A stretch of DNA of 64,000 nt, taken from assembly GCA_028751875.1 (NCBI GenBank), contig CM054145.1, positions 7,498,950 through 7,562,949 of the forward strand, read 5' to 3'. A program made the position numbers and the translations under genes. Under the pieces are notes generated by a model, which saw only the letters and a list, made by a program, of their open reading frames with translations, ran no database searches and had not been told where the DNA came from. How positions within the stretch are numbered: position 1 is the first letter of the stretch; the number at the start of each line of letters is the position of its first letter. The DNA comes from Rapana venosa (taxonomy: Eukaryota; Mollusca; Gastropoda; Neogastropoda; Muricidae). Shown here in pieces: positions 31,195-45,400 of this stretch.

Positions 31195-31785
31195 GGTGTT
31201 CTTTTGAATTTGGGTGGCTCTGGAAAAGTGTACAGTCTGTTTGGGGGTGTTCCATTCTGCAGTAACTTTGATGGTACTGTGTACTCATGGAGGCATGAAT
31301 AGCTGTATAATTCCAAACAGATGGCTCTTTTCAATTTGGGTGAATCTGGAAAAGCTTACAGTCTGTACAGGGTGTTCCATTCCGGATATTTATGATGGTA
31401 CGGTGTATTCATTGAGGCATAAACGGTTGTACAATTCCAAACTTTTACGGTACCGTGTATTCACCGAGACTTAAATAGCAGTATAATTCCAAACATATGG
31501 CTCTTTTGAATTTGGGTGAATCTGGAAAAGTTTACAGTTGTTCCATTCCTGGTAACTTTGATGGTACGGTGTATTCGATGAGACATAAACAGTTGTACGA
31601 TTCCAAACTTTGATGGTACTGTGTACTCATGGAGACACAAATAGCTGTATAATTCCAAACTTGGCTCTCTTGAATTTGGGTGAATCTGGAAAAGTTTACA
31701 GTTGTTCCATTCCCGAGAACTTTTCCAGTACGGTGTATTCAATGAGAAATAAATAGCTGAATAATTCCAAACATAACAACAAAGA
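31195..31785 (-). repeat. Tandem repeat in the UFL1 3-prime region, 4-5 copies
   Basis: Units of about 120-170 bases with the order ttgggtgaatctggaaaag, ttacagt.tgttccattcc, tgatggtac.gtgtattca and aatagctgtataattccaaac. It ends 11 bases before the stop codon of UFL1 and is therefore in its 3-prime untranslated region or just beyond. Confidence 0.85.
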
Positions 31786-31795
31786 AAATCAAATA

Positions 31796-31953
31796 TTATG
31801 CTGCCTGTTGGTCCTCCTGTGTCTGGGTTTTGCGTTTGGTGGTCAGAGCAATGTCTTTGATTTGCGGTAACAAGGCGTCCAGCTCTTTGGTCAGCGCGTC
31901 CACTGTGCTGGCATCCTCGCTCCCTTCTGCCTGCAGTCTCTGTACAACCAGGT
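31796..31953 (-). CDS. UFL1: UFL1 last exon
   Basis: Acceptor tgtgcag; stop TAA at 31798-31796. It encodes [40 protein letters not shown] and a glutamine-rich end, the C-terminal helix of UFL1. Confidence 0.9.
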
Positions 31954-34900
31954 CTGCACAACACACGACCAATCAGCCAGCTAGTGACACGAGTTCCTGT
32001 CTCCTTTCTTAAAGCAAAACACTCCTCCCTCTCTCCCTCTGTCAGTGACACGAATTCCTGTCTCCTTTCTTAAAGCAAAACACTCCTCCCTCTCTCCCTC
32101 TGTCAGTGACACGAATTCCTGTCTCCTTTCTTAAAGCAAAACACTCCTCCCTCTCTCCCTCTGTCAGTGACACGAATTCCTGTCTCCTTTCTTAAAGCAA
32201 AACACTCCTCCCTCCCTCCCTCCGTCTTCAAACAAACCACATATATGCACAATCAGTAGTTTTGTTAAAAAGTTTGCTTGTCTAAATCGCCTAGTAGTGA
32301 ATAGATATTAAACCAACAAGAAAAAAAGAGGAGAAACAAGACAAAAACAAGCCAACCACACACACACACAGAAAACAAAGTCAGTGGAGATGGAGCAGTA
32401 ACAAGTGATAACATAATAAATAAAAACTACCAACTGCACAGCACTATTCTGTTATGCGCAACTTCACCAGATGTTTGTTGGATCTAGAGGCACTGCAGAA
32501 CATTTTATTTATCTCGGACATACAGAGAAACAATCCTTCAGCAATCTCAACATCTACGGAAAACAAACGTGATAGCTTTCTTCATAATTTCTCTTCACAA
32601 ATTTGTGATGCATAACAAAATCTCTTCTTTTCATATTGCTTTCCAGAAAGTCTTCACACAAACAAAATCTATTCATACTTCTTCCCATAAAGTTTTCACA
32701 ATCAAAATCTCTTCTCTTCACACTTTTTTCCAGAAAGTCTTCTCACACAACCAAAATATCTCTTTCCATAAAGTTTTCGCACAAACCAAAATCTCTTCTC
32801 TCTTTCCATTAAAATCTTCACACAAACCAAAATTCTCTTCACTCTTCTTTCCAATAAAGTCTTCACACTACCAAAATCTCTTCTTTTCTCACTTCTTTCC
32901 ATTAAAGTCTTCACACAACCAAAATCTCTTCTTTTCTCACTTCCTTCTATAAAGTTTTCACACAAACCAAAATCTCTTCTCTTCACATTTCTTTCCATTA
33001 AGTTTTCACACAACCAAAATATCTTCTTTCCATAAAGTTTTTGCACAAACCAAAATCTCTTCTTCTCTTTCCATAAACTCTTCACACAACCAAAATCTCT
33101 TCTTTTCTCTCTTCTTTCCATAAAGTTTCACACAACCAAAATCTCTTCTCCTTAACCTCACCTCAATCTCCCCTCTACAAAGCATACTCTACACCCCACA
33201 GCAGCAAGAACACACACACACACCTACACACTTTACCTTGAAAATGAGGGTTTGTGAACACTTCTTCTTACCTCATCTCTACCCCCACAAAAACATACTC
33301 TCTACACCCCACAGCAGCAAGAACACACACACACTTACACTTTACCTTGAAAATGAACGTTTGAGTGAACACCTCTTCTTCTTACCTCATCTCTACCCCC
33401 ACAAAAACATACTCTACACCTTACAGCAGCAAGAACACACGAACACACACACTTACTATACCTTGAAAATGAGCGAGTTGAATGTACACACGTTCTCTAA
33501 TCACATTTCTCTCCAACAAAACATACTGTACACCGAACAGCAGAACACATACACACACTCCCAACACACACACTCTCTCTCTTTACCTTGAAAATGGGCG
33601 AGTTGAGAGTACACCTGCTCCTCCATCAGATCGTGCAGGTGCGCCAGGATTGCGGGGACCATGCGACCCGGGGCGTGCACCATGGCCTGGGTCAGGGTCT
33701 GAAAGAGGACCACCACGGCCAGGTGAAGGGCCATGGCCGCCTCCCCCTCCCCGCGAAGCTGTTCGGCCAACGACTGGCGATGGGCAAACACCAGCTGCCT
33801 GTGAACAGAACCCAGCTGGCTGGTAAGCACTGTAGTTGTCTTCTTCTTCTTCTCTCCTTTGCTTTTGACAACTGTCAGATGTGTCTGGGGATAAATAATA
33901 GCATGTATGTCCTTTCCAGATCCTCTCGTGGGCTGTACAGCTTGGTTTGTACACCGTCGGATGTGTCTGGGGGAAAAATGGCATGTATGTCCTTTCCAAA
34001 AGGCTCCTCTCATGGGCTGTACAAGCTTGGTGCTTGCTACTTTTCTTTCCTATTGAACAGATTTGTTTTCTCTTGGCTAAAGCATGGGTGATTTCTTTCC
34101 ATTTTAAACGGAATTCCGTGTTGGCGATTTTTGGATATAAAAAATGAATTGAGGAATATTAGATGTTTTATACTTCCATTTTGAGGATAATGGATAAGCA
34201 TTCATGTGCATTTTTTCTTTTTTTTTAACATCGAGTTTCCATGTGGTTTCGAAAATTTTGTCATCCGTTCCCACTGGGCACACAATAGCCTACTCTCCCA
34301 AAAGGTAGAACAGGTTTTAAAGTGTGCGCACAATGTGCGTGCATGTGCATGTATATGTAAATAAGTTTTTTTGGGGGAGAGGATGGAAATCATAGTTGAT
34401 TTTGTAGAAGAGGTACTAAAGGGAAACTGATAATTGGAAGAAGGGGGAAGGCTAAGTGTGGCTAGGTTATTGGAAATAGTTTATTTAGAGCTACTAGGAG
34501 CTACTAGGTTTGTTTGTCATTTGGGAGAAAGGGGTAGGACCTGTATGGCTAGGGAAGTGGGAATAGAAAAAGGCTAGCACATAAAAGAAGAGGTTTTTCT
34601 CAAGTGGTTTGATTTGGGGCTAATAACCATCTTCGTTCATCAATTCAACTTGGGTTTCTTTTGGAAACAGACATGAATTTTCAAAAATCCAGCAGGCCAG
34701 GAATTGTAATTAAAAATTGGGAAACACAAGAAATAGCTGTATCTTAGGGGTTGTTCCATAGTTTATCTACTTATTTTTTGGTTCTTTTGAAAATATCCAC
34801 AGCCAATTTGAAAACAAAGGTACAGTGTTGGAAACCACCGAGCTGATTCCAGAACTGGAAAATTGCCATTAAAAGTCCAATCAGTGAAGCAGCAGAAACA

Positions 34901-37112
34901 GCCATGGCTTGTTGATAGGATGGGTGATTTGTGATTTAAAGAAAACTTCCAAACCATTGTGTCAAAAGCTAGGTACCATTATGTCTATGTGCCATTGTGT
35001 CCACATGCATGCTTTGATTTGTTGCTTTACAAGATTCAGCGCTATATAAATTCCATACATTATTATTATTATTATATACAGGCAGAAAAGCCATCTGACC
35101 GACAGCCCTTTCCCAGTTACTACTAACGTTAATTGCTAACACTAAACCTTTACACTAACCTTTATTTCTTAACCTGGCCCCACATGTGGACACAAAAGGC
35201 AGGTGGATATCATGATACAAGACGTGACACAGAAACAAACCTTTTTTTGTTTCTTGCGTTTTTAGGTGTGTTGGAGTATGGGGGTGTTTAAGGGGAAAAA
35301 GATGTTAGACAGAAGGGGCAGGATGGATGGACAAGGGGCATAAGAGAAATTGTCTGTGTGGGTGAGAGTGAGAGCAAGAATAGGGGGGAAGGGGGGGGGG
35401 ACTTTAAACAACAGGATTGGATTAGGTTGGGTATAATGTTGGGTGACATTTTTTAGAGAGGAAAACAAATTTTTCTCGAAGTCGTGGCATGGCATGAACG
35501 TTCTGTTACTTTTTGGGGGGCGGGGGGTTTGCGTTTATTTGGCTTCTTGGGCGACATTTTTTTTTAAAGAGGAAATGACATTTTTCAGAAATCTCGGTAT
35601 TCCACTCATGCATTTTTCCGTTACCTTTCTTTGCGTTTGTCTGGCTTCTTGAGCAGGATGCTGACGTGGCTGCTGCTGCAGAACTGTTCCATGGGAGTCA
35701 GGAACTCCTCCAGACTCTGAAACATTAGCAACAACAAAAAATAACAATGTGTTTACAGCACTGACTAAATGTAGGTATAGTACATTATCATCATATGATT
35801 ATTATCAAAATGGGTGGCGCTGCTCTTGTGGCGACGTGCTCTCCCCGGAGAGAGAGCAGCCCGAATTTCACGCAGAGAAATCTGCCGTGACTTAAAGTGG
35901 TATAAAATATGTAAGTAAGGTTATGGTTAACCCTCAAATGCTTTTTCCCTGCTTGGTACATTATCAATATATAATTATTTGTGAGTAAGGTTATGGTTAA
36001 CCCCCAAAACTTTTTTTTTCTCTGCGTGGTACATTATTATTATTATTATTACATCACTGTTTGTAAGTAAGGTTATGGTTAACCCCCAAAATGTTTTTTC
36101 TCTGCATTGTAGAAATCATATTGAAACACAGCAGATAGTTCCAAAATATGAACATCAGCCTAATATATCTAATTATATATAACGGGTTTTCTCACCTGAC
36201 CGTTCAAAGCGAGGTGCATTCTGGATAGGGGTGTTTGAACATCTTTGGGTAGGTTACTAATCAGCTTCAAGCGTGCCTGAAAAACAAGATGCACATTAGC
36301 AGTCAACAAATCCAGCATAACTCAGTCAAGGGTCCAGGGCCCAGTGCTAAAGCAAGCTAACCCCTTCCTTTAACCAAGTCGCAAGTGCAGTCAATTCTTG
36401 CTACAGTATAATTAGCACCAACTGGGCTGGGATAGGCTGGAATGGAATGGATAGCAGCTGAGAGTAGCTGAAAGTGGGGGAAACTGACAGCTGTGTCGAC
36501 AGCAGATAAAAACATCGAACACAACATGTGTGTGTGCGTGTGTGTGTGTGTTGGGGAGGAAGGGGGGTGGGGGCAAAAACACAATTTTCACTCTCTCAAG
36601 TTTTGCCTAAAGGGCTAAGGAGCCCAAAAGTTTTGGGAATATTGATGATAGTAATATATGAGTCTGATCTTAATCTGAATAGATCCGAAGTATTTAAAAT
36701 GATCAGCTTGCACATACACACACCTCCATAACCCCCCTCCCCCCAATACACACACACACATACTTGACTAGTGGGGGATGGGATAGCCTGGTGGTTAGAG
36801 TGATGCATTCGTGATCTGCTGACCCAGGTTCAAAACTCGTTCAAGAGGATTTTTCCTCTGGTTAACATCAGTGCCAACTCCACTTCCCCCAAAAGTCCTT
36901 CGGATGAGACTACAAACCAAGATCCTGTGTGCGAACGCATGCAGAACATCTTGCGCACACATTAAAACCTGTTGTGCTTTTCAGAAGAGCAGGCCATTGT
37001 GTGCCGATGGGAACGGATGACAAAATTTACAAAACCGCATACACATGGGGACTGGTTGTAAAAAAGCACACAAGTGCTTATTTGATTATCCTCGATATTA
37101 AAGAATGAAATA

Positions 37113-37154
<42 letters not shown>

Positions 37155-40100
37155 ACTGTTGATTTTTCTAGTGGTAGCTGTCAGTTACCTCAGGCGTGTA
37201 GTGGGTGTCTTCAGAAGAGGACAGCATGTGCTCCATGGCCACAGCATGCAGCAGCAGATTGGTGACGTCCGAACACAGCGTCTTCAGCAGATGCCGACAC
37301 AGGTTGGCCTGATTGGCATCTGCAAACACGACACGCAGATGTGCGTGTACACAACATTGCATGGCAGCGATCTCACACACACATCCGCATGCACACACAC
37401 ATGCCCCTACCTTTCAGCAATTCTTTTTATTTTATATCATCAGGTCCCCAAAGTCGGAATGTGGCTACCTTCATGGTGGGTAGAACTGGGTTGCATAAGC
37501 AAAATTTCACCATTGGTGAACCTCAGAGCTCTAGCCAAGGAACAAAAATCCAAACGTATATATATCTGTGCACGGATTACAGATAATCCAAATGTATATC
37601 TGTTGCAAGGATGAGAGATAACCCAAATATATATATACATCTGTGCAAAGGTAAGAGATAATCCACATGTATCTCTGTGCAAGGATTAGGGATAATCCAA
37701 ATGTATATCTGTGTAAGGATTACAGATAATCCAAATGTATATATATATCTGTGCAAGGATTTGAGATAACCCAAATGTATACCCATGCAAAGATTAGAGA
37801 TAATCCAAATGTATATACCTGTGCAAGGATTAGAGATAATCCAAATGTATATCTGTGCAAGGATTAGAGATAATCCAAATATATATATATATGTGCAAGG
37901 ACTTAGAGATAATCCAAATGTATACCCATGCAAGGATTAGAAATAATCCAAATGTATATACCTGTGTAAGGATTAGAGATAATCCAAATGTATATATCTG
38001 TGCAATGATTAGAGATAATCCAAATGTATATATCTCTGCAAGGATAAGAGATAACCCAAATGTATATATCTGTGCAAAGATTTAGAGATAATCCAAATGT
38101 ATACCCATGCAAGGATTAGAAATAATCCAAATGTATATACCTGTGTAAGGATGAGAGATAATCCAAATGTATATATCTGTGCAAGGATTAGAGATAATCC
38201 AAATGTATATATCTCTGCAAGGATAAGAGATAACCCAAATGTATATATCTGTGCAAGGATTTAGAGATAATCCAAATGTATTACATGCAAGGATTAGAGA
38301 TAACCCAACTGTAGATCTGTGCAAGGATTGGAGATAATCCAAATGTTTATATCTGTGCAAGGATAAGAGATAATCCATTCCAATCAGACCGTGTCAGTGA
38401 AGCATCTGCTTTATCTTTCTTTCTGTCTGTTGATTAAATCCCCCTTCCAACTCCATCTCAACATGTGTGTGCGCGTGAACAAGCATGTATGTGTGCACAC
38501 ACACATACACACACACACTTGTGCACAAACATCCCTGCACCTACGCAAAGAATGCATGTACGCAGGAAAGGCTCTGGAAGCTTCCCCGCTTACCCTGAAA
38601 GAGCTTGAGGCCCTTCTCGAAGAGGTGTATGTTGGTCCACAAGCCGGAGACCTTGTCCTGCAGCTCCCCAAAGGCCTTCCTCCTGTCGGCGCTGGTGCCT
38701 GTGCCCGACGTCTGCAGAAAGATGGACTTGGACACCTCCTGGTACTGCCGCGCCAGAGGCCTGGTGACACACAGCCCCCAGACTTCAGGACACACACACA
38801 CACACACACTATGTCTACAGTCCGCCACCATAAAATATTACACAATTGTTTAAACAGTAACAGTTCTTGATTAAACCATTGACGCTGGGGGCAACAGCAA
38901 AGCGAGAGGCTGTATGACCAGTGGCTTTCCCACTCATGGAATTCCACTTTACAGCTTAGTCTTTAGTGATCGACTATGACTCTCTGACTAGGCGGCTTGA
39001 CTCGCACAGTCCTTATGTGCTGCAGCCCTGGGGGCTAGTTGGCCTTTGGAGAGCATCGCCGAGAGAGTGGGGATGTGCTGTGGGCAAGGCATCTCCACTA
39101 TAATCAAATTTCTGCCCAGTTTCCAAAACAGCAGCTGCCTCCTCTGCTGTTTTGGAGGTCATCGTCGGACACGACGGACAAACATACAGAAAGTGTTATT
39201 AGGAACGTCAAACTATTTCGCTCTTCTACTTGTTTTTCGAACACTCATACAGCAGCTACTGTTGTCTGTCATTGAGCGAAAATGCGCTGCGCTGCCGCTG
39301 ACAAGTCAGGCCTAGAGCATCTGAACTTTGGCGTGGGAGAAAATTGTTATCTTTTTTTAAAGTCTTTCTTGAGAGAAGGCAGGAGAATGGATCAAGAAGG
39401 CAGAAAACGAACGAGAAGGAGGTGACAGGACGTATAGGAACAAGGCAGAAACAAAGAGAGGGAAAGAAAAGAGGGAATTCCTAGCATAGACACTTATTCA
39501 TTCTGTTAAAAAAAATAATCACGGATTCTCTTCTCAAAGCTGTCAGATTCCTCCACTTTCAGCTCCTCTCACTCTCAGCTTCTATCTATTCCATCCCAGC
39601 TGGTGCTAATCATAGCAGTAAAGTGACCACACTGTGACTTGGTCAAAGGAAGAAGCTAATTTTAGCACTGAGCCCTTGACCGAGTAATGCTGGATTTATG
39701 CGCTGTGTTCTCATCGTTGTTTTGTTGCTGCAGCTGGTTTGCCAACAAACTACTAGCACAGACCTAGAAATGTTAAGAAGATGGTAACACTACTACAATC
39801 CGTCAAAACAAGAGAAGGTGACAAAGTAACCTGTGTAGCTGGGTGGCGATTTCCTTCAGCAGGGCGTTGGGACAGTCAGCCAGGTCATCCTGGGCATTCA
39901 GCACCTGCTGTATCTCCCCCACACCCATGAAGGCACTCTCCTGCCCTCTACCTGCCCCTCCTCCTCCTCCCGTTCCTCCTGCTCTCGTCGTCAGAGTCCT
40001 CCTCCACATCCCGTCCTCTGCCTTTCTTCTTGGAGGATTTGGTCTTCACTTCGCGCCCGCTCATCCCTTCTTTCTTGCTGCCCGCTGTCGGCAAGTTTGG

Positions 40101-42327
40101 GGAAAACAGCATGAATGAAGGAATAAATAGATAAATACATGGTCTATGGTTTCTCGGCCAAACATGGTGATGTTGTGAACACTAGCGGTTTAATTTTTCA
40201 CAGGGAAAAAAATAATGACATGTTAAGAATTCCTATCACTTGTTTGTATTGATGTTGTTGTTTTTTTAAACAGAAAAACAAACCCGTTAATGTTGTAACT
40301 TCTATCAATGTAAACCTTGATTATTACAGAAAAATTCAATGTTTATCACTGTTTGTATAAAAATTGTTACAGAAAAAACAACAACTTGTCAATGTTGTAG
40401 CTTTTAATCCATGTTAAGCCTTGATTTTTTTTACAGAAAAACAAACTATGTTGTGAAGTCATAACAATAACGAGAGCAACAGATAGCGACAGACAATAAT
40501 GATGATACAGCATGCTTGGTTCAGTGGACAAACAAGTCTCTAGCAGATCAGAGACTTCAAATCCTGAGTTTGCATTCTTTCTGGCAAGATAAACCCACCT
40601 ACCCACACCACACAAAAACTTGAAATTAAAGAATGACCTCTAAACCAACCTGTCAAATTACAACCATCAAAAACCAACATCAAAAAAAGTGGAATGTGTG
40701 CCCCAACATCAACTTTCGTTATCTGTCATATGAGCGAAAATACATTGCGCTGCCGGTAAGCGCCTGACAAGTCAGGCCCAGCACATCCGATTTTGGCGTG
40801 ATTTCTATTATACAAACAGTGGTTACCTGACGCCTTCTTCCTTCGCTGCTCTTTCCTGTCGTCCTTCCCACCATCCTCCAGGCCCGCCATCTTGGCAGCA
40901 GAGGTTTTGTCCCCATCGCCTTTCAGTAAAGCGGGTTTTCCTGTATGTCCTGGACAAGATCACACTAGTCAACACTAGTCAACATTGACAGATCTTAGGA
41001 CTGTCCTATCTAAACATGTGTCAGTAAAGCAGGTTTTCCTGTATGTCCTGGACAAGATCACACTAGTCAACACTGACAGATCTTAGGACTCCACTAACTG
41101 TAGTGCAATTCTTACACTGACAGATCTTATGACTGTCCTATCTAAAAAAATGTTGATTTCTTCTTTTCTTCACTCTTATGCCACAACAGGCAACTTTTCA
41201 TCGACACTACCGTTCACCGCTATAGGTAATTTTCGTCGACATCGCAGGTCATGTTAACACTATCCCTATGTTAAGGGAAAGAACCCCTCTTTCCCAGTTC
41301 ACGAGTACTGCGCCCATTTGTGTGCTTCTGTAACCCAGTGATACGGAGGGAAGGGTTACTAAATGGTTGGTTACTCCACAGCATGTTACCTGTAGGGAAA
41401 AGGTGAAAAAGGACAGTTTTTCATATAGTTACAAGGTTTCACACTTACAGTTGACTTGCGCGTATGATAGCAGACGTATCCCCCTTCACCCCTACGCCCA
41501 GTTTTGAGTAGGGAAAAACCTGACCGTGTTATTCTGACACAAAGACCTACCAAGAAATCAGCAACACACTGAAAAATAGTTGGTGCTGAAGAGAGTTCAG
41601 CAGTCAGAAACTTGGCAGTGAAAGAAAAATTTTAAAATATTTTTTATATGAGTGTGCTACTTCTGTGTGATAAAGACTGAATGACGCTGAATTATGTTAC
41701 AGAAACAGGGCAGTTGTCACACTGAATGGCTGAGCAGCATACTTGAAGACGGTGTACACTTTTGCTTGTTTCTCTACATTCCTCTTCTTTGATGAATGCT
41801 CAGACAGCAACTATTGTCTGTTATGAGTGAAAATGTGTCATGCTGCTGTTAAGCGCCTGACAAGTCAGACCCAGCGCATCCAACTTCAGCATAAGAGAGA
41901 ATTGTTATCTTTTAAGTCTTTTTGGAAAAAAGGCAGGAGAATGGACCAAGAAGGCAGAAAATAGAGAAGAAGGAGGTACCAGGAAAGAAAAGGAACAAGG
42001 CAGAAATACAGGGATAGAAAAGAGGAAATTTTAGCACAGACTTTCCAGAAGGTGGGGATGCTATTTACACTGACAGGTCCCCGGCATCCCCATGGGGAGT
42101 TTTTCTATATTATATTTACCTTTGAAACTTTGTATTTTTGCTTAAGATGATGCTTTCTACCACAGTGTAAAATTTCATGGCAATATCTTCAGCAGAACTT
42201 AAGATATAAAAATCAGCCAAAATGGACGCCTAGATCCCCCCTTTAAAAAAAAGTCTAAAGAGCTCTTTTTGTGTAGCACTGGAAGCATAATTCTTCTGTT
42301 TTAAAATTTTTGTTTTTGAGAACACAC

Positions 42328-42413
<86 letters not shown>

Positions 42414-45400
42414 TAGCGAGAGAGAGAGGTAGATAGATATCACACACACATACATATATATAGAGATAGAGAAATATATATAGAGAGAGATTGATATAGA
42501 TGTCACACACATATATAGATAGAGAGATAGATAGATATAGATGTCACACACACACACACACATATATATAGAGATAGACAGATAGATATAGATGTCACAC
42601 ACACACACACACTCACACACACACACTCACACACACACACACACACTCACACACACACACACACCACACACACACAACGCACACATCACACACCACACAC
42701 ACACAAGTCCTCCACCCACCTTCTCAGCTTTCTGCTGGATGAGGTGGGTGAATAGCTTGCTGCTGTTGGTGACGAGGTTCTGACTGGCTACGACGGTCTC
42801 CCCGCACAGAAAGGCCCCCTGCTGGCCCCGCAGAAGAGTGGACACCAGCTCACCGATGTCACTGCGGCTGAGAGACGATGGCAACAAGGTCTGGAAAAAA
42901 CAACAGATTTTATATATACCGTTAAAATAAAAAAGATTTGATATATACGGTTAAAATATGTACATCTGTTTTGTTTATGTTTTTATTTCTCTTTATTTTA
43001 CAAAAAAAACCCAACCCAGTGTGTGACTGTTTTTAAAGCGCGCACACAAGTGTGCTCATGTGCACGCGCCCACACACACTTTTCTTGAAAAAAATAAACA
43101 ATACGTTTGAAATGCAGTATCAATCTGTTTTGTATATAATTTTTGTCTCCATTTTTCCAAAACGTATGTGGCACATACACAAGTGTGCTCATGCACTTAC
43201 ACACAGAGACTTTTCTTTATATAAAAAAATATAGATATACATATGAAATACAGTCCACTTTACCAAACTCATCAATCAATCATGACAACTCGAAACATGC
43301 CTAGCCCAAATTTCAATTACAGAAGCTAATAAAAGGAAAAAAAAAAAGATATGAAAAAGATAGATCAAGAAAATGGATACCAACAAACCCCCATCACCAT
43401 CCTCAAAAAAAAAGAAAAAGATGTCTCAGGAAAATGAAATCTAACAACAGCACAGTCACAACTTCTTCCCCTTCTCCTTCTCTCGTTCGCTTGATACCGT
43501 CAGATGTGTTTGGGAAATATAGTGGCATGTATGTCCTTTCCAGCTCCTCTCGTGGGCTGTACAGCTTGGTTTGCAGGGTTATCTCCATCTGTCGGCCACA
43601 CAGTCTTCCTCAGGTCGCTGAATAGTGTGCACCTCTGAAGGATGTGCTCGCCAGTCTGGTTTTCTTTACCACAGGGGAGAAGGAACGAGTTTCAGCTTTG
43701 TGGACATGTGGTGATTTAGCCTGTTTCACATATTGCGGAGTCTTGGAATCATGACTTCTTCTCTTTTGAGATGGTGGTGGTCGTCCTTCTCTACTCTGGG
43801 TTGGGTCATGGATGTGATGATTGTCTTCTTTTCGTGGAAGGTGAGGAGGCTGCTTTCACGCTGTTATTTCTGTGCTCCCTGTTTCGCAAGTTCATCATCA
43901 GCCTGTTCATTGTCAGGTATACCACAGTGGGCAGGGATCCATTGCAGCGTTGCATATCAGTTTTGTGCTACAGTCAACGAGGAGTACTTACATACATATA
44001 AATCTGAACACCCCCCCCCCCACACACACATACCCCCCACCCCCCAACACACACACAACCCCCCCTCCATACACACACACCCACTTGCTCCCTTCCCCCC
44101 CCCCCCCCCCCCCCCCCCACACCAACCCCCCCCCCCCCCCCCCCCCACAACCACAAAGCTCACCACTACTACTACCACAAGACAACAACGCACCAAGAGG
44201 CTCCCTCCTCGCTCACCTTGACGTCCACCCAGGTATCATTGGCGAGGGCGTCCTCCATACTGGCCGACACCTGGTCCTGCAGGGCAGGGCCTACACAGCA
44301 GGAGCCTAGCAGCAGCACCCGCTCCCCCTTCAGCCGCTTCTTGATGGTGCTCTTCACGTCCGTCAGACCCAGGCGTGTCAGGGCGTCGTACTCTGTAGGG
44401 TGAGGGGGGTGCACAGACAGCCAGAGGCTTGGTTTTAGACTTGATGGTTCTTTCTGTAGGGTTTTTTCCTTCTTCCTGGTTTTGTGTTTGTGAGGTTTTT
44501 TTTTCTCCTGGTTTTGTTTTGGTGTTCCTATTGTTTTCGGTTTTGTCAGGTGTTCATTTAGATTTCTAGTTTTCAGCTTTCGAAAAAAAAAAAAGAAAGC
44601 ATAAAAATGAGTGGTATTCCGTATGTATCCTCCACCTTATATCTTAGTTGGCACAATACTTCACAGACTATACAATTCAATGTTATTGTAAAGCCTATGG
44701 TGCATGGTGAGTATTTTCATACCATCGATAGCACGCCATGACTAGCACACTATATTTTGAAATGAAAAAAAAAAGGATATGTCATTAATGCATAAACGAG
44801 GTATGTCAGCACTAACACAGCAGATCTTGGTTCCTTGATCAGATTGGAGGGAGGGGGGGGGGAGGGTGAGGTGTTAGAGACCTCGGCTTCTCAAAGGGTC
44901 AGCATCTTGAGAGTTGCACCTATTTCCTCTCTCTCTCATGCAAGTTACACACACACACACTACACACATGTATACACAAATACACACACACACTACATAC
45001 ACACACACAAAACACACACCCACACAACACAACAACACTCACATACACATAGACGCAACACACACAGACTCCCCTCCTCCCCCCTCCACACACACACACA
45101 CACAAAATAAATCTCCATATCCTTGTAGTAGTAAGCAAAACACATTTCCATAAAGTAAGATCTCTGGCCCTCACCTAGATAGCCATTCTGGGCATAAAAG
45201 CTGTCCAGCCATTGGTTCTGGGCGCGGGTGTAGATTTCTGGGTAGAAAATGGACTTGTCTTGTCGGCCACCCGACATGCTACCCATCAGCCGACCCTGCT
45301 TCAAGAGCTCATCGAGCAACGCTGCACACAAACGGTGGTACATGGACTGTGTTAGATAGGTATGGGTCATGGTGTGCCTTTTTGTTCTTTTCTTTTATTT

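Noticed and set aside
37550..38385. CRISPR-like array
   Set aside because: Units are adjacent with no unique spacers; this is a eukaryotic intronic minisatellite.
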